Below are positions 18,546 through 27,749 of a DNA stretch of 64,000 nucleotides, one piece after another. The stretch is from Staphylospora marina (lineage in GTDB: Bacteria > Bacillota > Bacilli > Thermoactinomycetales > Thermoactinomycetaceae). The translations under genes and the position numbers were made by a program. A model generated the notes under the pieces. The model saw only the letters and a program-made list of their open reading frames with translations, did not search any database and was not told the DNA's origin. Every line of letters begins with the position of its first letter. The stretch's first letter is position 1. The DNA is taken from positions 662,001 through 726,000 of the forward strand of contig NZ_CP034118.1 of NCBI RefSeq assembly GCF_003856495.1. Direction: 5' to 3'.

Positions 18546-18628
18546 GTTTCAAGCCTCCTCCTCGAAGAAGGAATTCTCTGTGCAAAACCGAATGACAATG
18601 CACACAACAAATCGGGGGAGGGGCAGGC

Positions 18629-19525
18629 ATGGACCAAGTGGTGGATGGGCCGGCACGTCACAAAGATCATTCGGATCACCCGGCCGGGGCGGAGATGGTA
18701 CGATTGCTGCAATTACTTCGCGTTGAGAAAGGGAACCGGGTGTTGGAGATCGGTGGAACGGAGTGGACGTCCATGCTCTTGTCTGCCATGGTTGAACCGG
18801 AAGGACGGGTGGATCCCCTTCAGGCGGATCCGCCATTGGAGGAGATGGCTGACATCCGGTTTGAACCCGCGGAAGACTCCCCGGGATTTCCGGAAGAAGC
18901 CTCCTATGACCGGATCATTTCATGGTCGGGGCTGGACCGTTTGCCGGACGCATGGACAGAGCATTTGGCAGAGGGCGGGGTGTTGGTGGCTCCGTTTTCG
19001 GTGTTGCCCCTCCCGGACTCTCAGGTGGTTTGCCGGTTTGTGAAGGAAAACCGGAAGCTGACGGACGGAGACGTGTGGGAAGGCTCACGGTCGGCGGAGT
19101 CTGCTTCGGCGCGGAACGGCGTCATGTGGAAGACGGGCGAAAGGGAAGGGCAGGCCTGGGCCGGCGCGGACTGGATGAAGGGGCGCAAGCCGGAACGTTG
19201 GGGACAGCGTTTCCGCACGGCGCAGGGGGTGCCGTCACCGGTCAGGGAAACGGCGGCGTCGATTCGCCCGTTCCTGTTGGCCACGGCACCGGAAGGGCTC
19301 ACCACGGCCCATCACCCGGTGATCGGTCGGTGCATCGGTTACAGCAGTGCGGACGGATTTGCACTGGCCGCCTTGCATGAACGGGTTTGGCTGGTCTCCG
19401 ATGATCGGCACGGGCGAGTCCTTCGTCAGTGGTGGGACGAGTGGGGGCGGCGCGGGAAGCCGGATTACAAGGATCTGCGGGCAAGCGTGTCCGGCGGACG
19501 GGTGAGGGTTGTGCTCAGAAGGTGA
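18629..19525 (+). CDS. SAM-dependent methyltransferase-like protein (PCMT-like)
   Basis: A 298-residue protein whose first half resembles protein-L-isoaspartate methyltransferases in order: MVRLLQLLRVEKGNRVLEIGG (SAM motif I region), a DPLQADPP strand, then YDRIISWSGLDRLPDAWTEHLAEGGVLVAPF (post I to motif III). Motif I is altered, with EIGGTEWTS in place of the usual EIGTGxGY, so activity is uncertain. The C-terminal 130 residues are not recognised. ATG 18629 follows GGGGAGGGG. No partner gene gives away its substrate. Confidence 0.6.
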   Translation: MDQVVDGPARHKDHSDHPAGAEMVRLLQLLRVEKGNRVLEIGGTEWTSMLLSAMVEPEGRVDPLQADPPLEEMADIRFEPAEDSPGFPEEASYDRIISWSGLDRLPDAWTEHLAEGGVLVAPFSVLPLPDSQVVCRFVKENRKLTDGDVWEGSRSAESASARNGVMWKTGEREGQAWAGADWMKGRKPERWGQRFRTAQGVPSPVRETAASIRPFLLATAPEGLTTAHHPVIGRCIGYSSADGFALAALHERVWLVSDDRHGRVLRQWWDEWGRRGKPDYKDLRASVSGGRVRVVLRR

Positions 19526-19674
19526 AAGCGACCGTCCCTTCCATCGAACTCCGCGGCCGAAGCGTTCCAAGCGCCGGGAGAGGATCACGCGGAGGATGCG
19601 GAAGATCGCCCGAAAAGGTACTCTGGAAATGTGGTTGATCGATGAAAGGCAACACGGAACGGGAGGGTTTCCGC

Positions 19675-20619
19675 ATGAAGCGTGTGTTTTGCGTGGGAGA
19701 GTTGCTCATCGATTGGGTATGCACCGAACACGGGGTGTCGTTGGCGGAAGGAAGCCGCTTCGAGAAAAAAGCGGGCGGCGCGCCGGCCAATGTGGCAGCC
19801 GCCGTGGCCAGGTTGGGAGGGGAAGCGGTGTTCATGGGACGGGTGGGGGAAGATCCCTTCGGAGATTTTCTGGTGAACACCTTGCGAAAAGAACGGGTGG
19901 ACGTGTCGATGATCGACCGGGGAGGATCCACCACATTTGCCTTTGTTTCCCTCAAAGCGGACGGAGAACGGGATTTCGTGTTCTGCCGCGGGGCGGACGG
20001 TGAGTATTCCCTTGACCGGATCGACCTTTCCCGGTTGCGGTCGGGAGACATATTGCACTTCGGCTCCGCCACGGCCTGGTTGCCCGGAGAGCTTCGCGTC
20101 ACGGTGTTTCAATTGCTTTCGATCGCCCGGGATCGGGGAATGTTCATCTCGTTTGATCCCAATCACCGCGATGCCCTGATTCATGATTTGGAATCATTCA
20201 GGCGGGATTGTCTTCATTTCCTGGAACATGCCCGGTTTGTGAAGATGAGCGAAGAGGAGGCCATGCTTGTCTCCGGCGTGAAGGATCCGATGGTCGCGGT
20301 AAACGTGCTGATGCGGCACGGTCCGGACGTGTTGTGTGTCACCATGGGAGCATCCGGAACGCTTTTGGCGACCCGGGAGCGGATGGAGTTGGTTCCGTCG
20401 GTACGGGTGAAGCAGGTGGATTCCACCGGCGCGGGAGACGCGTTTGTCGGTGCGATGCTGTACCGGTTTGCCGGGGAAGAGCGGTTGGAAGAAGCATTGG
20501 GCCATCATGGGAAATTGGCGGAATTTGTCCGGTTTGCCAACCGCGCCGGGGCGGCGGCGTGTACGGGCTACGGGGCCATCGCTTCCCTGCCGACGTTGGA
20601 GCAGGTTTTGTCATTGTGA
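19675..20619 (+). CDS. PfkB-family sugar kinase (fructokinase-like)
   Basis: A 314-residue ribokinase-fold enzyme. The N-terminal signature GGAPANVAAAVARLGG (about residues 39-54) and the C-terminal DSTGAGDAFVGAML with catalytic Asp and anion hole are complete. Close relatives phosphorylate fructose or similar sugars. ATG 19675 with GGGAGGG upstream gives MKRVFCVGELLIDW as in the family; an ATG at 19642 would add 11 unusual residues. It stands alone, facing fabH across a shared terminator. Confidence 0.85.
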   Translation: MKRVFCVGELLIDWVCTEHGVSLAEGSRFEKKAGGAPANVAAAVARLGGEAVFMGRVGEDPFGDFLVNTLRKERVDVSMIDRGGSTTFAFVSLKADGERDFVFCRGADGEYSLDRIDLSRLRSGDILHFGSATAWLPGELRVTVFQLLSIARDRGMFISFDPNHRDALIHDLESFRRDCLHFLEHARFVKMSEEEAMLVSGVKDPMVAVNVLMRHGPDVLCVTMGASGTLLATRERMELVPSVRVKQVDSTGAGDAFVGAMLYRFAGEERLEEALGHHGKLAEFVRFANRAGAAACTGYGAIASLPTLEQVLSL

Positions 20620-20664
20620 AGAGGGAGCATGCCGCACATTTCCGTGAAAAGAGAGATGACACGA

Positions 20665-20715
20665 AAAGGACCGCATCATCCCGGACGGCCCGGTTCGGGA
20701 CGGATGCGGTCTTTT
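20665..20715. terminator. Bidirectional terminator between sugar kinase and fabH
   Basis: AAAGGACCGCATC pairs with GATGCGGTCTTTT, with an inner CCCG/CGGG stem, between converging genes. Confidence 0.82.
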
Positions 20716-20735
20716 GCCTCTTTCGGGAGGGTTCG

Positions 20736-21734
20736 TCAGATCGTCCAGCGGATGAGCGTGCTGGTGTGGACGAAACCGCCGCCGAATCCTGACAGCAGGA
20801 CGAGGTCGCCGCGCTTCAGCTTGCCTGCGTCCATCCCGTCCTTCAGGGCAAGCGGAATGGAAGCCGATGAGGTGTTTCCGTACCGCGTTGCGCTGAACAA
20901 CACCTTTTCCATGGGGATCCCGATGCGGCTGCAGACCGCTTCGATGATGCGGATGTTGGCACTGTGCGGCACGAACAGGTCCAAATCTCCCGGGGTGAGG
21001 CCTTCCTCTGCCAAGAGGGGCGGAATCTCCCGCACCAGGGTATGGACGGCGATTTTGAACACTTCCCGCCCGTTTTGCACCAGTTTTCCGTTGCGGAGGA
21101 TCGGTTTGCCGCCGATGCGATCGGCGATTCCGGAGCAATAGAGGTGAATGCCGGCCGAACCGTCCGTGGTGGAGACGGAGCGGATGAAGGAAGGCTCCTT
21201 GGAGTCGTGTTCCACCAGGACCGCACCGGCGGCATCGCCGAACAGAATGCAGGTGGTGCGGTCCGTGTAATCGGTGATTTTGGACAGCGTTTCCGCGCCG
21301 ATGACCAATACTTTGCGGCATTGTTCCGACGTGATCAACGCATTGGCCATATTGAGTCCGTGGACAAATCCGGCACAGGCCGCCGAGATGTCGATCGCAC
21401 CGGCTGTCCGGGAAAGACCGAGGCGGTGGTGGACCTGACTGGCCACGCTGGGGAACGGCGCATCGGGAGTGGCGGTGGACACGATGACAAAATCGATGTC
21501 CGCCAAACGTACCTGGTGTCTCTCCACCAGGTTTTCCACGGCTTTGACACACAGATCCGACGTGAATTCGTCGTTGGCGGCGATTCGACGTTCATGGATG
21601 CCGGTTCGTTGCACGATCCATTCATCCGAGGTTTCCACCAACCGTTCCAGGTCTCGATTGGTCAGCACGCGTTCGGGAACATGGGTCCCGATGGCGGAAA
21701 TGCGGGCTTGGGAAACGGGAATCGCGGAAGTCAC
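20736..21734 (-). CDS. fabH: Beta-ketoacyl-ACP synthase III (FabH)
   Basis: A 332-residue condensing enzyme that starts fatty acid synthesis from acyl-CoA and malonyl-ACP. The catalytic triad is visible: Cys in DISAACAGF (about 120), His in FVPHSANIRI and Asn in RYGNTSSASI. The GTG at 21734 follows AAGGAGG by eight bases; the open frame extends upstream without another ribosome binding site. It is not adjacent to fabF or plsX here, as expected for a second or stand-alone fabH. In such organisms FabH usually accepts branched primers, but this is not visible in the sequence. Confidence 0.93.
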   Translation of the reverse strand: MTSAIPVSQARISAIGTHVPERVLTNRDLERLVETSDEWIVQRTGIHERRIAANDEFTSDLCVKAVENLVERHQVRLADIDFVIVSTATPDAPFPSVASQVHHRLGLSRTAGAIDISAACAGFVHGLNMANALITSEQCRKVLVIGAETLSKITDYTDRTTCILFGDAAGAVLVEHDSKEPSFIRSVSTTDGSAGIHLYCSGIADRIGGKPILRNGKLVQNGREVFKIAVHTLVREIPPLLAEEGLTPGDLDLFVPHSANIRIIEAVCSRIGIPMEKVLFSATRYGNTSSASIPLALKDGMDAGKLKRGDLVLLSGFGGGFVHTSTLIRWTI

Positions 21735-21896
21735 GGGGCATTCCTCCTTGCATGAATGGGGATCAAGGAAAAATGTGGAAGAGTTTGTGATCAACATTTA
21801 GAACCAGGTCATAATAATGGGTTTCAATCATTCTATTCCGGTTTTCGCCGGGTGTCAATCGATGATTTCGAAATGTTTCGAGACAAGAAAAAATAT

Positions 21897-21924
21897 TTGA
21901 CAAAAAGTTGAAACGTGTTAATAT
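21897..21924 (+). promoter_or_regulatory. SigA promoter of the thiamine operon
   Basis: A consensus TTGACA at 21897-21902 and TAATAT at 21919-21924 with a 16-bp spacer lie directly ahead of the TPP riboswitch. Transcription should start near 21931. Confidence 0.88.
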
Positions 21925-21965
21925 GGACACGAAAGTATTAATCAATCACAAGTTCATATGGAAAG

Positions 21966-22062
21966 TCCACTGGGGGGGCCTTTAGTGAAAGGCTGAGATT
22001 AAAGTGTTACTTTAAGACCCTTGGAACCTGATCTGGATCATACCAGCGTAGGGAAGTGGCGG
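21966..22062 (+). promoter_or_regulatory. TPP riboswitch (THI box)
   Basis: The conserved parts of the thiamine pyrophosphate aptamer are all present: a GGGGGGGCC/GGC start arm, CTGAGA at 21993-21998, the GACCCTTGGAACCTGATCTGG segment beginning near 22015, and TACCAGCGTAGGGAAGTGG. The closing stem pairs the CCACTGGGG side with the GGGAAGTGG side. It is followed after about 45 bases by a transcription terminator, so thiamine pyrophosphate binding should stop transcription of the operon from tenA to thiE. Confidence 0.97.
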
Positions 22063-22106
22063 AAGGCACGTTTTTCGGGTGCCGGATTGTGCATATCGAC
22101 CGCTCA

Positions 22107-22141
22107 CCGCTTTCTTCCCCGTGAAGAAAGCGGTTTTTGTT
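22107..22141 (+). terminator. Riboswitch-controlled terminator
   Basis: A perfect ACCGCTTTCTTC/GAAGAAAGCGGT hairpin followed by TTTTTG lies between the THI box and tenA, the expected expression platform. Confidence 0.9.
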
Positions 22142-22194
22142 TGTCTGGGTGATCCCGGAAGGTCGGTGGGCCGAGAAGAGAAAAGGGGGATCTG

Positions 22195-22884
22195 TTGTTG
22201 ACATTCAGCGAACGGCTCAGACGGGAAGCGGATCCGGTGTGGCAAGCCAGTTTCGAGCATCCTTTCGTGAAGGGAATCGCGGACGGCAGCTTGCCGATGG
22301 CTTGTTTCCGTCACTATGTGCTCCAGGATTCCTACTATCTTTCCCACTTCGCCCGTGTGCAGGCCATCGGGGCGACCAAAGCGGATTCGCTCCCGGAAAC
22401 GGCGAGAATGGCCCTTCACGCTCAGCGCACCTGTGACGCCGAGCTGTCCCTCCATCGGCGCTTCATGAATCGTTTGAACATCACGGAGCAGGAAAAAGAA
22501 ACGTTCGAACCTGCCCCCACGGCATACGCATACACGTCCCATCTGTATCGTGCCGCATGGACGGGGGAGTACGGAGACGTCATTGCCGCCATTCTTCCGT
22601 GTTATTGGCTGTACATGGAGATCGGGGAAAGGCTGAAAGGGAAAGAGCCGGATGAGCCGATCTACCGGGAGTGGATCTCCGCCTACGGCAGCGACTGGTT
22701 CCGTCAGCTGGTGGAGGAGCAGATCCGCTGTCTGAACCGGATTGCCGATCGGGCTTCGGAAGCGACCCGAAACCGGATGAGAGATCACTTCCTGATCAGC
22801 AGCCGGTATGAATGGATGTTCTGGGAAATGGCGTGGCGCCTGGAATCGTGGCCGGCGGATGCCGCGCGCGGAAAAATCGGGTGA
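22195..22884 (+). CDS. tenA: Aminopyrimidine aminohydrolase TenA (thiaminase II family)
   Basis: A 229-residue TenA that salvages thiamine by hydrolysing aminomethyl-pyrimidine breakdown products to HMP. The catalytic Cys is in ILPCYWLYMEIGE (about residue 138), and the YVLQDSYYL block near residue 41 and the final YEWMFWEMAW Glu are present. The start is one of two adjacent TTG codons (22195, 22198) after AAAAGGGGGA. First gene of an eleven-gene operon under the TPP riboswitch, with the transporter genes next, which fits salvage. Confidence 0.95.
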   Translation: MLTFSERLRREADPVWQASFEHPFVKGIADGSLPMACFRHYVLQDSYYLSHFARVQAIGATKADSLPETARMALHAQRTCDAELSLHRRFMNRLNITEQEKETFEPAPTAYAYTSHLYRAAWTGEYGDVIAAILPCYWLYMEIGERLKGKEPDEPIYREWISAYGSDWFRQLVEEQIRCLNRIADRASEATRNRMRDHFLISSRYEWMFWEMAWRLESWPADAARGKIG

Positions 22885-22919
22885 GTTCTGTTCGGAATGT
22901 TGGGAGGAGGGCGAAGACT

Positions 22920-23504
22920 TTGAACAAAGGACTGAAGCTGACGGACATTCTCGTGACGGTTGTCATTTCCGTCGTGTTCGGCGTGGTGTACAAGCTGTGG
23001 GGACCGCTGTATTACGCGGTCAAGCCGTTCGGGCTCCATCTGGACCAGTTTCTCTACGGCATGTGGTTCATCGCCGCGGCGGTGGCGTTTCTGATCATCC
23101 GCAAACCGGGAGTGGCCGTCTTGGCGGAGATGGCCGCTGCTTCCGGGGAATTGATCATGGGATCGGAGTGGGGGCTGGAAACGATGATCTACGGACTGGT
23201 GCAAGGTCTGTTCGCCGAATTGATCTTTGCCCTGTTCCGGTACAAGCGGTACGACTTGCCGGTGTTGTTTTTGGCCGCGGCCGCTTCCACCGTCGGGTCC
23301 CTGATCATGGATTTCTGGAAAGGGTACATCGATGAACTGGCGGCTTGGAACCTGACGCTGTATATCGGAATGCGGCTGATCGGAGCGCTGGTGATCGCCG
23401 GCTGGTTCGCCCGCGTTCTGGTGAACGCGCTGGATGCGACCGGAGTGACCCGGCTGGTTCGCCCCGCTTCCCGGGAAGATTGGGACTCCCTGGACCGGGA
23501 GTGA
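22920..23504 (+). CDS. ykoE: YkoE, substrate-specific membrane component of a thiamine-precursor ECF transporter
   Basis: A 194-residue membrane protein with about six hydrophobic segments, of the YkoE family. In Bacillus, YkoEDC is TPP-regulated and predicted or shown to import hydroxymethylpyrimidine/thiamine. A TTG at 22920 follows GGGAGGAGG by nine bases and gives MNKGLKLTDILVTVV; the open frame upstream overlaps tenA. The Trp-rich substrate-pocket features of S components cannot be checked here. Next genes are the ATPase and the T component. Confidence 0.9.
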   Translation: MNKGLKLTDILVTVVISVVFGVVYKLWGPLYYAVKPFGLHLDQFLYGMWFIAAAVAFLIIRKPGVAVLAEMAAASGELIMGSEWGLETMIYGLVQGLFAELIFALFRYKRYDLPVLFLAAAASTVGSLIMDFWKGYIDELAAWNLTLYIGMRLIGALVIAGWFARVLVNALDATGVTRLVRPASREDWDSLDRE

Positions 23505-23510
23505 CGGAAG

Positions 23511-24998
23511 ATGAAACCGGCACTTTCCGTCAAGGGGCTCAGGCTCAAGTTTCCGGGCAAAGAAGGACTTCTGTTCAAGGATCTGTCCGTGACGGTCCGA
23601 CGGGGAGAGAAGGTTCTCTTTCTCGGGCCGTCCGGATGCGGGAAATCGACGCTGCTTCGGGTGATGTGCGGATTGATTCCCCGCGTCATCGATGTTCCGG
23701 CCAAGGCGGAAGAGCAACGGATTCCCGATTCGTGGGGCATGGTTTTTCAAGATCCGGACACCCAATTTTGCATGCCGTATGTGGATGAGGAAATCGCCTT
23801 TGTGCTGGAAAATCTGGGAGTTCCGCGGGAAGAGATGCCGGGGAGGATTCGCGATTTGCTTGAGCGGGTCGGTCTTCATCTCCCGGATCCCCATGTCCGG
23901 ATCGGCACGCTCTCCGGGGGAATGAAGCAGCGGTTGGCCATCGCTTCCGTGCTGGCTCTGGAGCCCGACGTGCTGTTTCTGGACGAACCGACGTCCATGC
24001 TGGATCCTGAAGGGACGCGGGAAGTCTGGGAAGTGGTTCGCGAAGTGGCCCGTGACCGGACCGTGGTGATCGTGGAACACAAGATTGACCGGGTGCTGGA
24101 TTTTGTCGACCGGATCCTGCTTTTCGATTCGCACGGACGCATCCTTGCGGACGGCCGGCCCGATGTCGTGTTGAAGCGCCACCGGGAAGAGATCCGCCAT
24201 TTCGGCATCTGGCACCCCGGAGTCTGGGACGAATGGATGAGAGAAAATCCGGGGCGATTCGGCCGGAACGCGGAAAACCGGGAAGTGATTGTGCTCCGGG
24301 ATTTCAGCGGATTCCGCCGGAAAGAGCCCCACATCCGGGTGGAAGCGGCGCAGGTGAGGGAAGGAGATTGGATCGCCGTCACCGGGGCAAACGGAGCGGG
24401 CAAAACCACTCTGCTCCTCGCCCTGATGCGCCTGATCCGCACCCGGGGGGAATGCCGCCTGCCCGGAATGTCCGGCGAGCGGGTCGCCGACTTGACCGGG
24501 CAAGTGAATCTGGTGTTTCAGAATCCCGAGCATCAGTTTGTCGAGCGGACCGTGTTTGATGAAATCGCGTTCGCGCTCCGGCGAAGCGGCGCTCCCGAAG
24601 AAGAAGTGAACCGCCGGGTGAATGAGCTGCTGGAGCTGTTCGGGCTTCACGGCAAGGAGATGCAACATCCGCACTTGTTGTCCACCGGAGAGAAGCGGCG
24701 ACTCAGCGTCGCCACCGCCGTGGCGGTGAAACCAAGGGTGTTGCTGCTGGATGAACCGACGTTCGGCCTGGATGCGGCAAACACCTTCCGGCTGCTGGAG
24801 CTGTTGGAATCGATGCGAAGACAGGGAACCACCATTCTGATGGTGACACATGATGAGCGGATCATGGCGGACGCGGCCACGAGGATCTGGGTGATCCGAA
24901 GCGGCAGATTGGCGGAGGACAAAGTGCCGGGGGGATCGGCGGCATGGACGGACGGCCGGGGAAAGGAGGAAGCCGCATGCCTTTCGACGCGAATTTGA
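23511..24998 (+). CDS. ykoD: YkoD, double ATPase of the thiamine-precursor ECF transporter
   Basis: A 495-residue protein with two ABC ATPase domains fused in tandem. Domain 1 has GPSGCGKST (about residue 45), LSGGMKQRLAIA and LFLDEPTSMLD. Domain 2 has GANGAGKTT (about 295), a variant signature LSTGEKRRLSVA and LLLDEPTFGLD. This fusion is characteristic of YkoD/CbiO-like ECF energising modules. It begins six bases after ykoE and overlaps the start of ykoC by 22 bases. Confidence 0.94.
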   Translation: MKPALSVKGLRLKFPGKEGLLFKDLSVTVRRGEKVLFLGPSGCGKSTLLRVMCGLIPRVIDVPAKAEEQRIPDSWGMVFQDPDTQFCMPYVDEEIAFVLENLGVPREEMPGRIRDLLERVGLHLPDPHVRIGTLSGGMKQRLAIASVLALEPDVLFLDEPTSMLDPEGTREVWEVVREVARDRTVVIVEHKIDRVLDFVDRILLFDSHGRILADGRPDVVLKRHREEIRHFGIWHPGVWDEWMRENPGRFGRNAENREVIVLRDFSGFRRKEPHIRVEAAQVREGDWIAVTGANGAGKTTLLLALMRLIRTRGECRLPGMSGERVADLTGQVNLVFQNPEHQFVERTVFDEIAFALRRSGAPEEEVNRRVNELLELFGLHGKEMQHPHLLSTGEKRRLSVATAVAVKPRVLLLDEPTFGLDAANTFRLLELLESMRRQGTTILMVTHDERIMADAATRIWVIRSGRLAEDKVPGGSAAWTDGRGKEEAACLSTRI

Positions 24999-25777
24999 GG
25001 GAGACGTGGCTTCACCGGGCCAATCCCGCCGTGAAACTGATCCTGCTCACGATGATGATGTTGGGCACCTTGCTCATCCACAATCCCAATGTCCAGCTCT
25101 GGCTCTCGATGGGGACCCTGTTGTTGTTCGTCGGGTGGAGCGGCGCTCCGCTCCGGTGGATGGCGCTGATCCTGCTCTCACTGCTGTTTGTGGTCGTATC
25201 TTCTTCGCTGACGATGATCATGTTCGGCAAAGGGGAGACCGTCTGGTGGGAATGGGGCTGGATCCGCGTGTCCGAGGAAAGTTTTTACCGCGGGATTCAC
25301 GTGGGATTCCGCTCCATGGCGTTCGCCTGTCTCGGCCTGGTGTTTTCGTTCACCACCCGGCCGGTGCTCCTCTTCTATTCGCTCATGCAGCAGCTGAAAC
25401 TTCCGCCGAGGCTGGCTTACAGCATGATGGCGGCCATCCGGCTGATTCCGATGTTGGCCGAAGAGCTGCAGACGCTGCGCATGGCGTTCCGTGTGCGGGG
25501 AGTCGTGACGAAAGGCGGGCCGCTTTCCCTGCTGCGGGTGACCGTGAAGTATGCGGTGCCCCTGTTGTCCCAGGGGATCCGGCGCGCCGCCCGGATCGCC
25601 GTGGCGATGGAAGCGAAGCGGTTTTGCGAGGGGGGCCGGACGTATTATTACCGGACCGGCATCTCGGGACATGATCTGCTGTTGGCCGTGGTCTGCTTGG
25701 GAATGTTCGCGGCGGCGATGGCGGTCGGGAAGGAGTTCCCGGTGTGGCCGGTTCCGGATGTTCGGTCCGTGGACTGA
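24977..25777 (+). CDS. ykoC: YkoC, transmembrane T component of the ECF transporter
   Basis: A 266-residue EcfT-type protein (CbiQ family) with hydrophobic segments at about 22-60, 70-110 and near the C-terminus. A coupling region between them contains MAAIRLIPMLAEELQTLRMAFRVRG, the Ala-Arg-Gly-type coupling motif, and a second RIAVAMEAKRF. ATG 24977 follows AAAGGAGG and overlaps ykoD. With YkoE and YkoD it forms a complete importer. Confidence 0.92.
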   Translation: MPFDANLRETWLHRANPAVKLILLTMMMLGTLLIHNPNVQLWLSMGTLLLFVGWSGAPLRWMALILLSLLFVVVSSSLTMIMFGKGETVWWEWGWIRVSEESFYRGIHVGFRSMAFACLGLVFSFTTRPVLLFYSLMQQLKLPPRLAYSMMAAIRLIPMLAEELQTLRMAFRVRGVVTKGGPLSLLRVTVKYAVPLLSQGIRRAARIAVAMEAKRFCEGGRTYYYRTGISGHDLLLAVVCLGMFAAAMAVGKEFPVWPVPDVRSVD

Positions 25778-25801
25778 AGCGGTGACGGAGGAGGAATGCG
25801 G

Positions 25802-26434
25802 GTGAAACGACCGGAGCTTCATGTGGTCACCACGGGGAGGCAGCCCGCCGAACGGGTCGTTCCTGTATTGGCGGAGATCTCGCCGCTGGTGGATCGGATT
25901 CATCTGCGGGAAAAAGCGCTCTCCGCCGGAGAGGTGTACCGAATGGCCGCTTCGTTGGCGGAGCGGGGCGTACCGCCGGAAAAAATCATCATCAATGACC
26001 GGGTGGACGTGGCGGTGGCCATCGGGGCGGGAGGCGTCCAGCTGGCGTGGCACAGCCTGCGGATGTCCGTCGTTCGCCGCGCGTTCCCCGGACTGCGGGC
26101 GGGCCGCTCCGTCCATTCGGAAAAAGAGGCGGACGAGGCCGTTCGTGACGGAGCCGATTGGCTCATCTACGGGCACGTGTTTCCCACCCGAAGCAAACCG
26201 GGCCTGTCGCCGCGGGGATTGGAAGAGCTGGGATCCATCATTCGCCGCCAACCGGTTCCGGTCATTGCCATCGGGGGGATCTTGCCGGAAAATGCCGGGC
26301 TCCCTCTTGAGGCGGGGGCGGCGGGCATCGCTGTCATGTCGGGCATTCTGGAGAGGCCCGATCCGGCGAAGGCGGCGTGGGAGTATGCCGCGATCCTGAA
26401 CAGGTGGGTGAAAAAACATGGCACAAACCTTTGA
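25802..26434 (+). CDS. tenI: Thiazole tautomerase TenI
   Basis: A 210-residue ThiE-like TIM barrel. It is TenI rather than ThiE because it lacks the pyrimidine-binding residues of ThiE, sits second to tenA/thiO as in Bacillus, and a true ThiE lies at the operon end. TenI aromatises the ThiG product to the thiazole carboxylate. Landmarks seen are IHLREKALSAGEVY, IINDRVDVA, GVQLAWHSLRM, IYGHVFPTRSKPGL and IAIGGI. GTG 25802 is eight bases from GGAGGAGG; ATG 25796 is only one base away and less likely. It overlaps thiO. Confidence 0.9.
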   Translation: MKRPELHVVTTGRQPAERVVPVLAEISPLVDRIHLREKALSAGEVYRMAASLAERGVPPEKIIINDRVDVAVAIGAGGVQLAWHSLRMSVVRRAFPGLRAGRSVHSEKEADEAVRDGADWLIYGHVFPTRSKPGLSPRGLEELGSIIRRQPVPVIAIGGILPENAGLPLEAGAAGIAVMSGILERPDPAKAAWEYAAILNRWVKKHGTNL

Positions 26435-27548
26435 TGTCGCCGTCATCGGCGGAGGGGTGATGGGTTGCGGCATTGCCTGGAAATTGGCCGAACGCGGGCA
26501 CAAGGTGGTTGTGCTCGAACGGGACCGCGTCGGCGCCAAGGCTTCTTCCGCGGCTGCCGGCATGTTGGGGGCCCAGGCGGAACTCACGGAAGACGGACCG
26601 CTGCTTCGGCTGGCCGTCAAGAGCCGCTCCATGTTTCCTGGACTGGCGGCGGAGCTGAAAGAGCTCTCGGGAATCGACATCCGCTTTGTCGACCGGGGGA
26701 TGGTGAAAATCGCTTTGACGGCCGAGGAGGCGGAGGCGCTGCGGGATCAGGCCCTTCGCCACTGCGAAATGGGGCTGGAAGTGGCCTGGTTGGACGGGGA
26801 GCGCCTCCGGCAACGGGTCCCCGGTTTGTCTCCGCTGGTGCAAGGAGGAGTGTTTTTGCCGCGGGACGGTCAGGTGTCGGCACCGGACTTCACACGGGCA
26901 CTCGCCCGAAGCGCCGTCAAGCGGGGAGCGATCATCCGCGAGCATGTGGAAGTGACGGGACTGGTGCTGGATGGAAACGCCGTCCGCGGAGTGAAAACCT
27001 TGACGGACGTGATTCATGCGGACCGGGTGGTGGTGGCTGCGGGAGCGTGGACCGGCGGAATGCTCGCCAAAGCGGGGGTTCACATCCCGACGGTTCCCGT
27101 CAAGGGAGAATGCTTTTCCGTGATGGCGGACACCACCTTCCTCGGGCACACGGTGTTTGCCGAAGGTTGTTACCTCGTTCCCAAAGAGGGAGGACGACTG
27201 GTGGTGGGGGCCACCATGGAACCCGGCACCTTTGACGAACGGATCTCTCTCGGGGGCCTGGCCGAATTGATGCAAAAAGCGATGCGCATTTTTCCCTCGA
27301 TCCATTTGGCTTCCTGGGAGCGTGCGTGGAGCGGAATCCGCCCGCAGACTCCGGACGGCCTTCCGATTCTCGGCCGGCATCCGGAAATCGGGGGGCTCAT
27401 CGTCGCCACCGGTCATTTCCGGAACGGAATCTTGCTGGCGCCCGTCACGGCGGAGATCGCGGCCGATTTGGCGGAGGACAAGCCGGTCCCGCCGTCATTG
27501 GAAGCGTTTCGCGTCGATCGGTGGAACAACGTGGAGGTGATGTCATGA
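26418..27548 (+). CDS. thiO: Glycine oxidase ThiO
   Basis: A 376-residue FAD-dependent oxidase that turns glycine into the imine used by ThiG. The N-terminus has the dinucleotide-binding VIGGGVMGCGIAWKLAERG (residues 8-26) and Glu at the end of VVVLER. The C-terminal GIRPQTPDGLPILGRHP and ATGHFRNGILLAP blocks are characteristic of ThiO. The start overlaps tenI by 17 bases and the stop overlaps thiS by four. Confidence 0.95.
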   Translation: MAQTFDVAVIGGGVMGCGIAWKLAERGHKVVVLERDRVGAKASSAAAGMLGAQAELTEDGPLLRLAVKSRSMFPGLAAELKELSGIDIRFVDRGMVKIALTAEEAEALRDQALRHCEMGLEVAWLDGERLRQRVPGLSPLVQGGVFLPRDGQVSAPDFTRALARSAVKRGAIIREHVEVTGLVLDGNAVRGVKTLTDVIHADRVVVAAGAWTGGMLAKAGVHIPTVPVKGECFSVMADTTFLGHTVFAEGCYLVPKEGGRLVVGATMEPGTFDERISLGGLAELMQKAMRIFPSIHLASWERAWSGIRPQTPDGLPILGRHPEIGGLIVATGHFRNGILLAPVTAEIAADLAEDKPVPPSLEAFRVDRWNNVEVMS

Positions 27549-27748
27549 ATCTGCGCATCAACGGGGAGACGGTTCACATTCCGGAAGAAGTGACCACCGT
27601 GGAAGATCTGCTCGGTCACTTTTCCCTCGCGGGCAAAGTGGTGATCGTGGAGCGGAACGGCGAAGTGCTGGAGAAGGCGGACCATCCCCGGACGCGTCTT
27701 TCGGACGGAGACCGGATTGAAATCGTTCACTTTGTGGGAGGCGGTTGA
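27545..27748 (+). CDS. thiS: Sulfur carrier protein ThiS
   Basis: A 67-residue ubiquitin-fold sulfur carrier ending in the required Gly-Gly (HFVGGG), which is adenylated by ThiF and loaded as a thiocarboxylate. ATG 27545 overlaps the thiO stop (ATGA) and follows GGAGGTGATGTC. The N-terminal [15 protein letters not shown] fits ThiS. thiG starts two bases after its stop codon. Confidence 0.95.
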   Translation: MNLRINGETVHIPEEVTTVEDLLGHFSLAGKVVIVERNGEVLEKADHPRTRLSDGDRIEIVHFVGGG

Positions 27749-27749
27749 C

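Noticed and set aside
22785-24851. Long minus-strand frame opposite ykoE/ykoD
   Set aside because: Shadow frame in GC-rich DNA; the plus strand encodes complete, motif-bearing proteins.
25796-26434. Calling the first ThiE-like gene a second thiE
   Set aside because: Position after the transporter and before thiO, plus missing pyrimidine-site motifs, fit TenI; a full ThiE is present at 30354.
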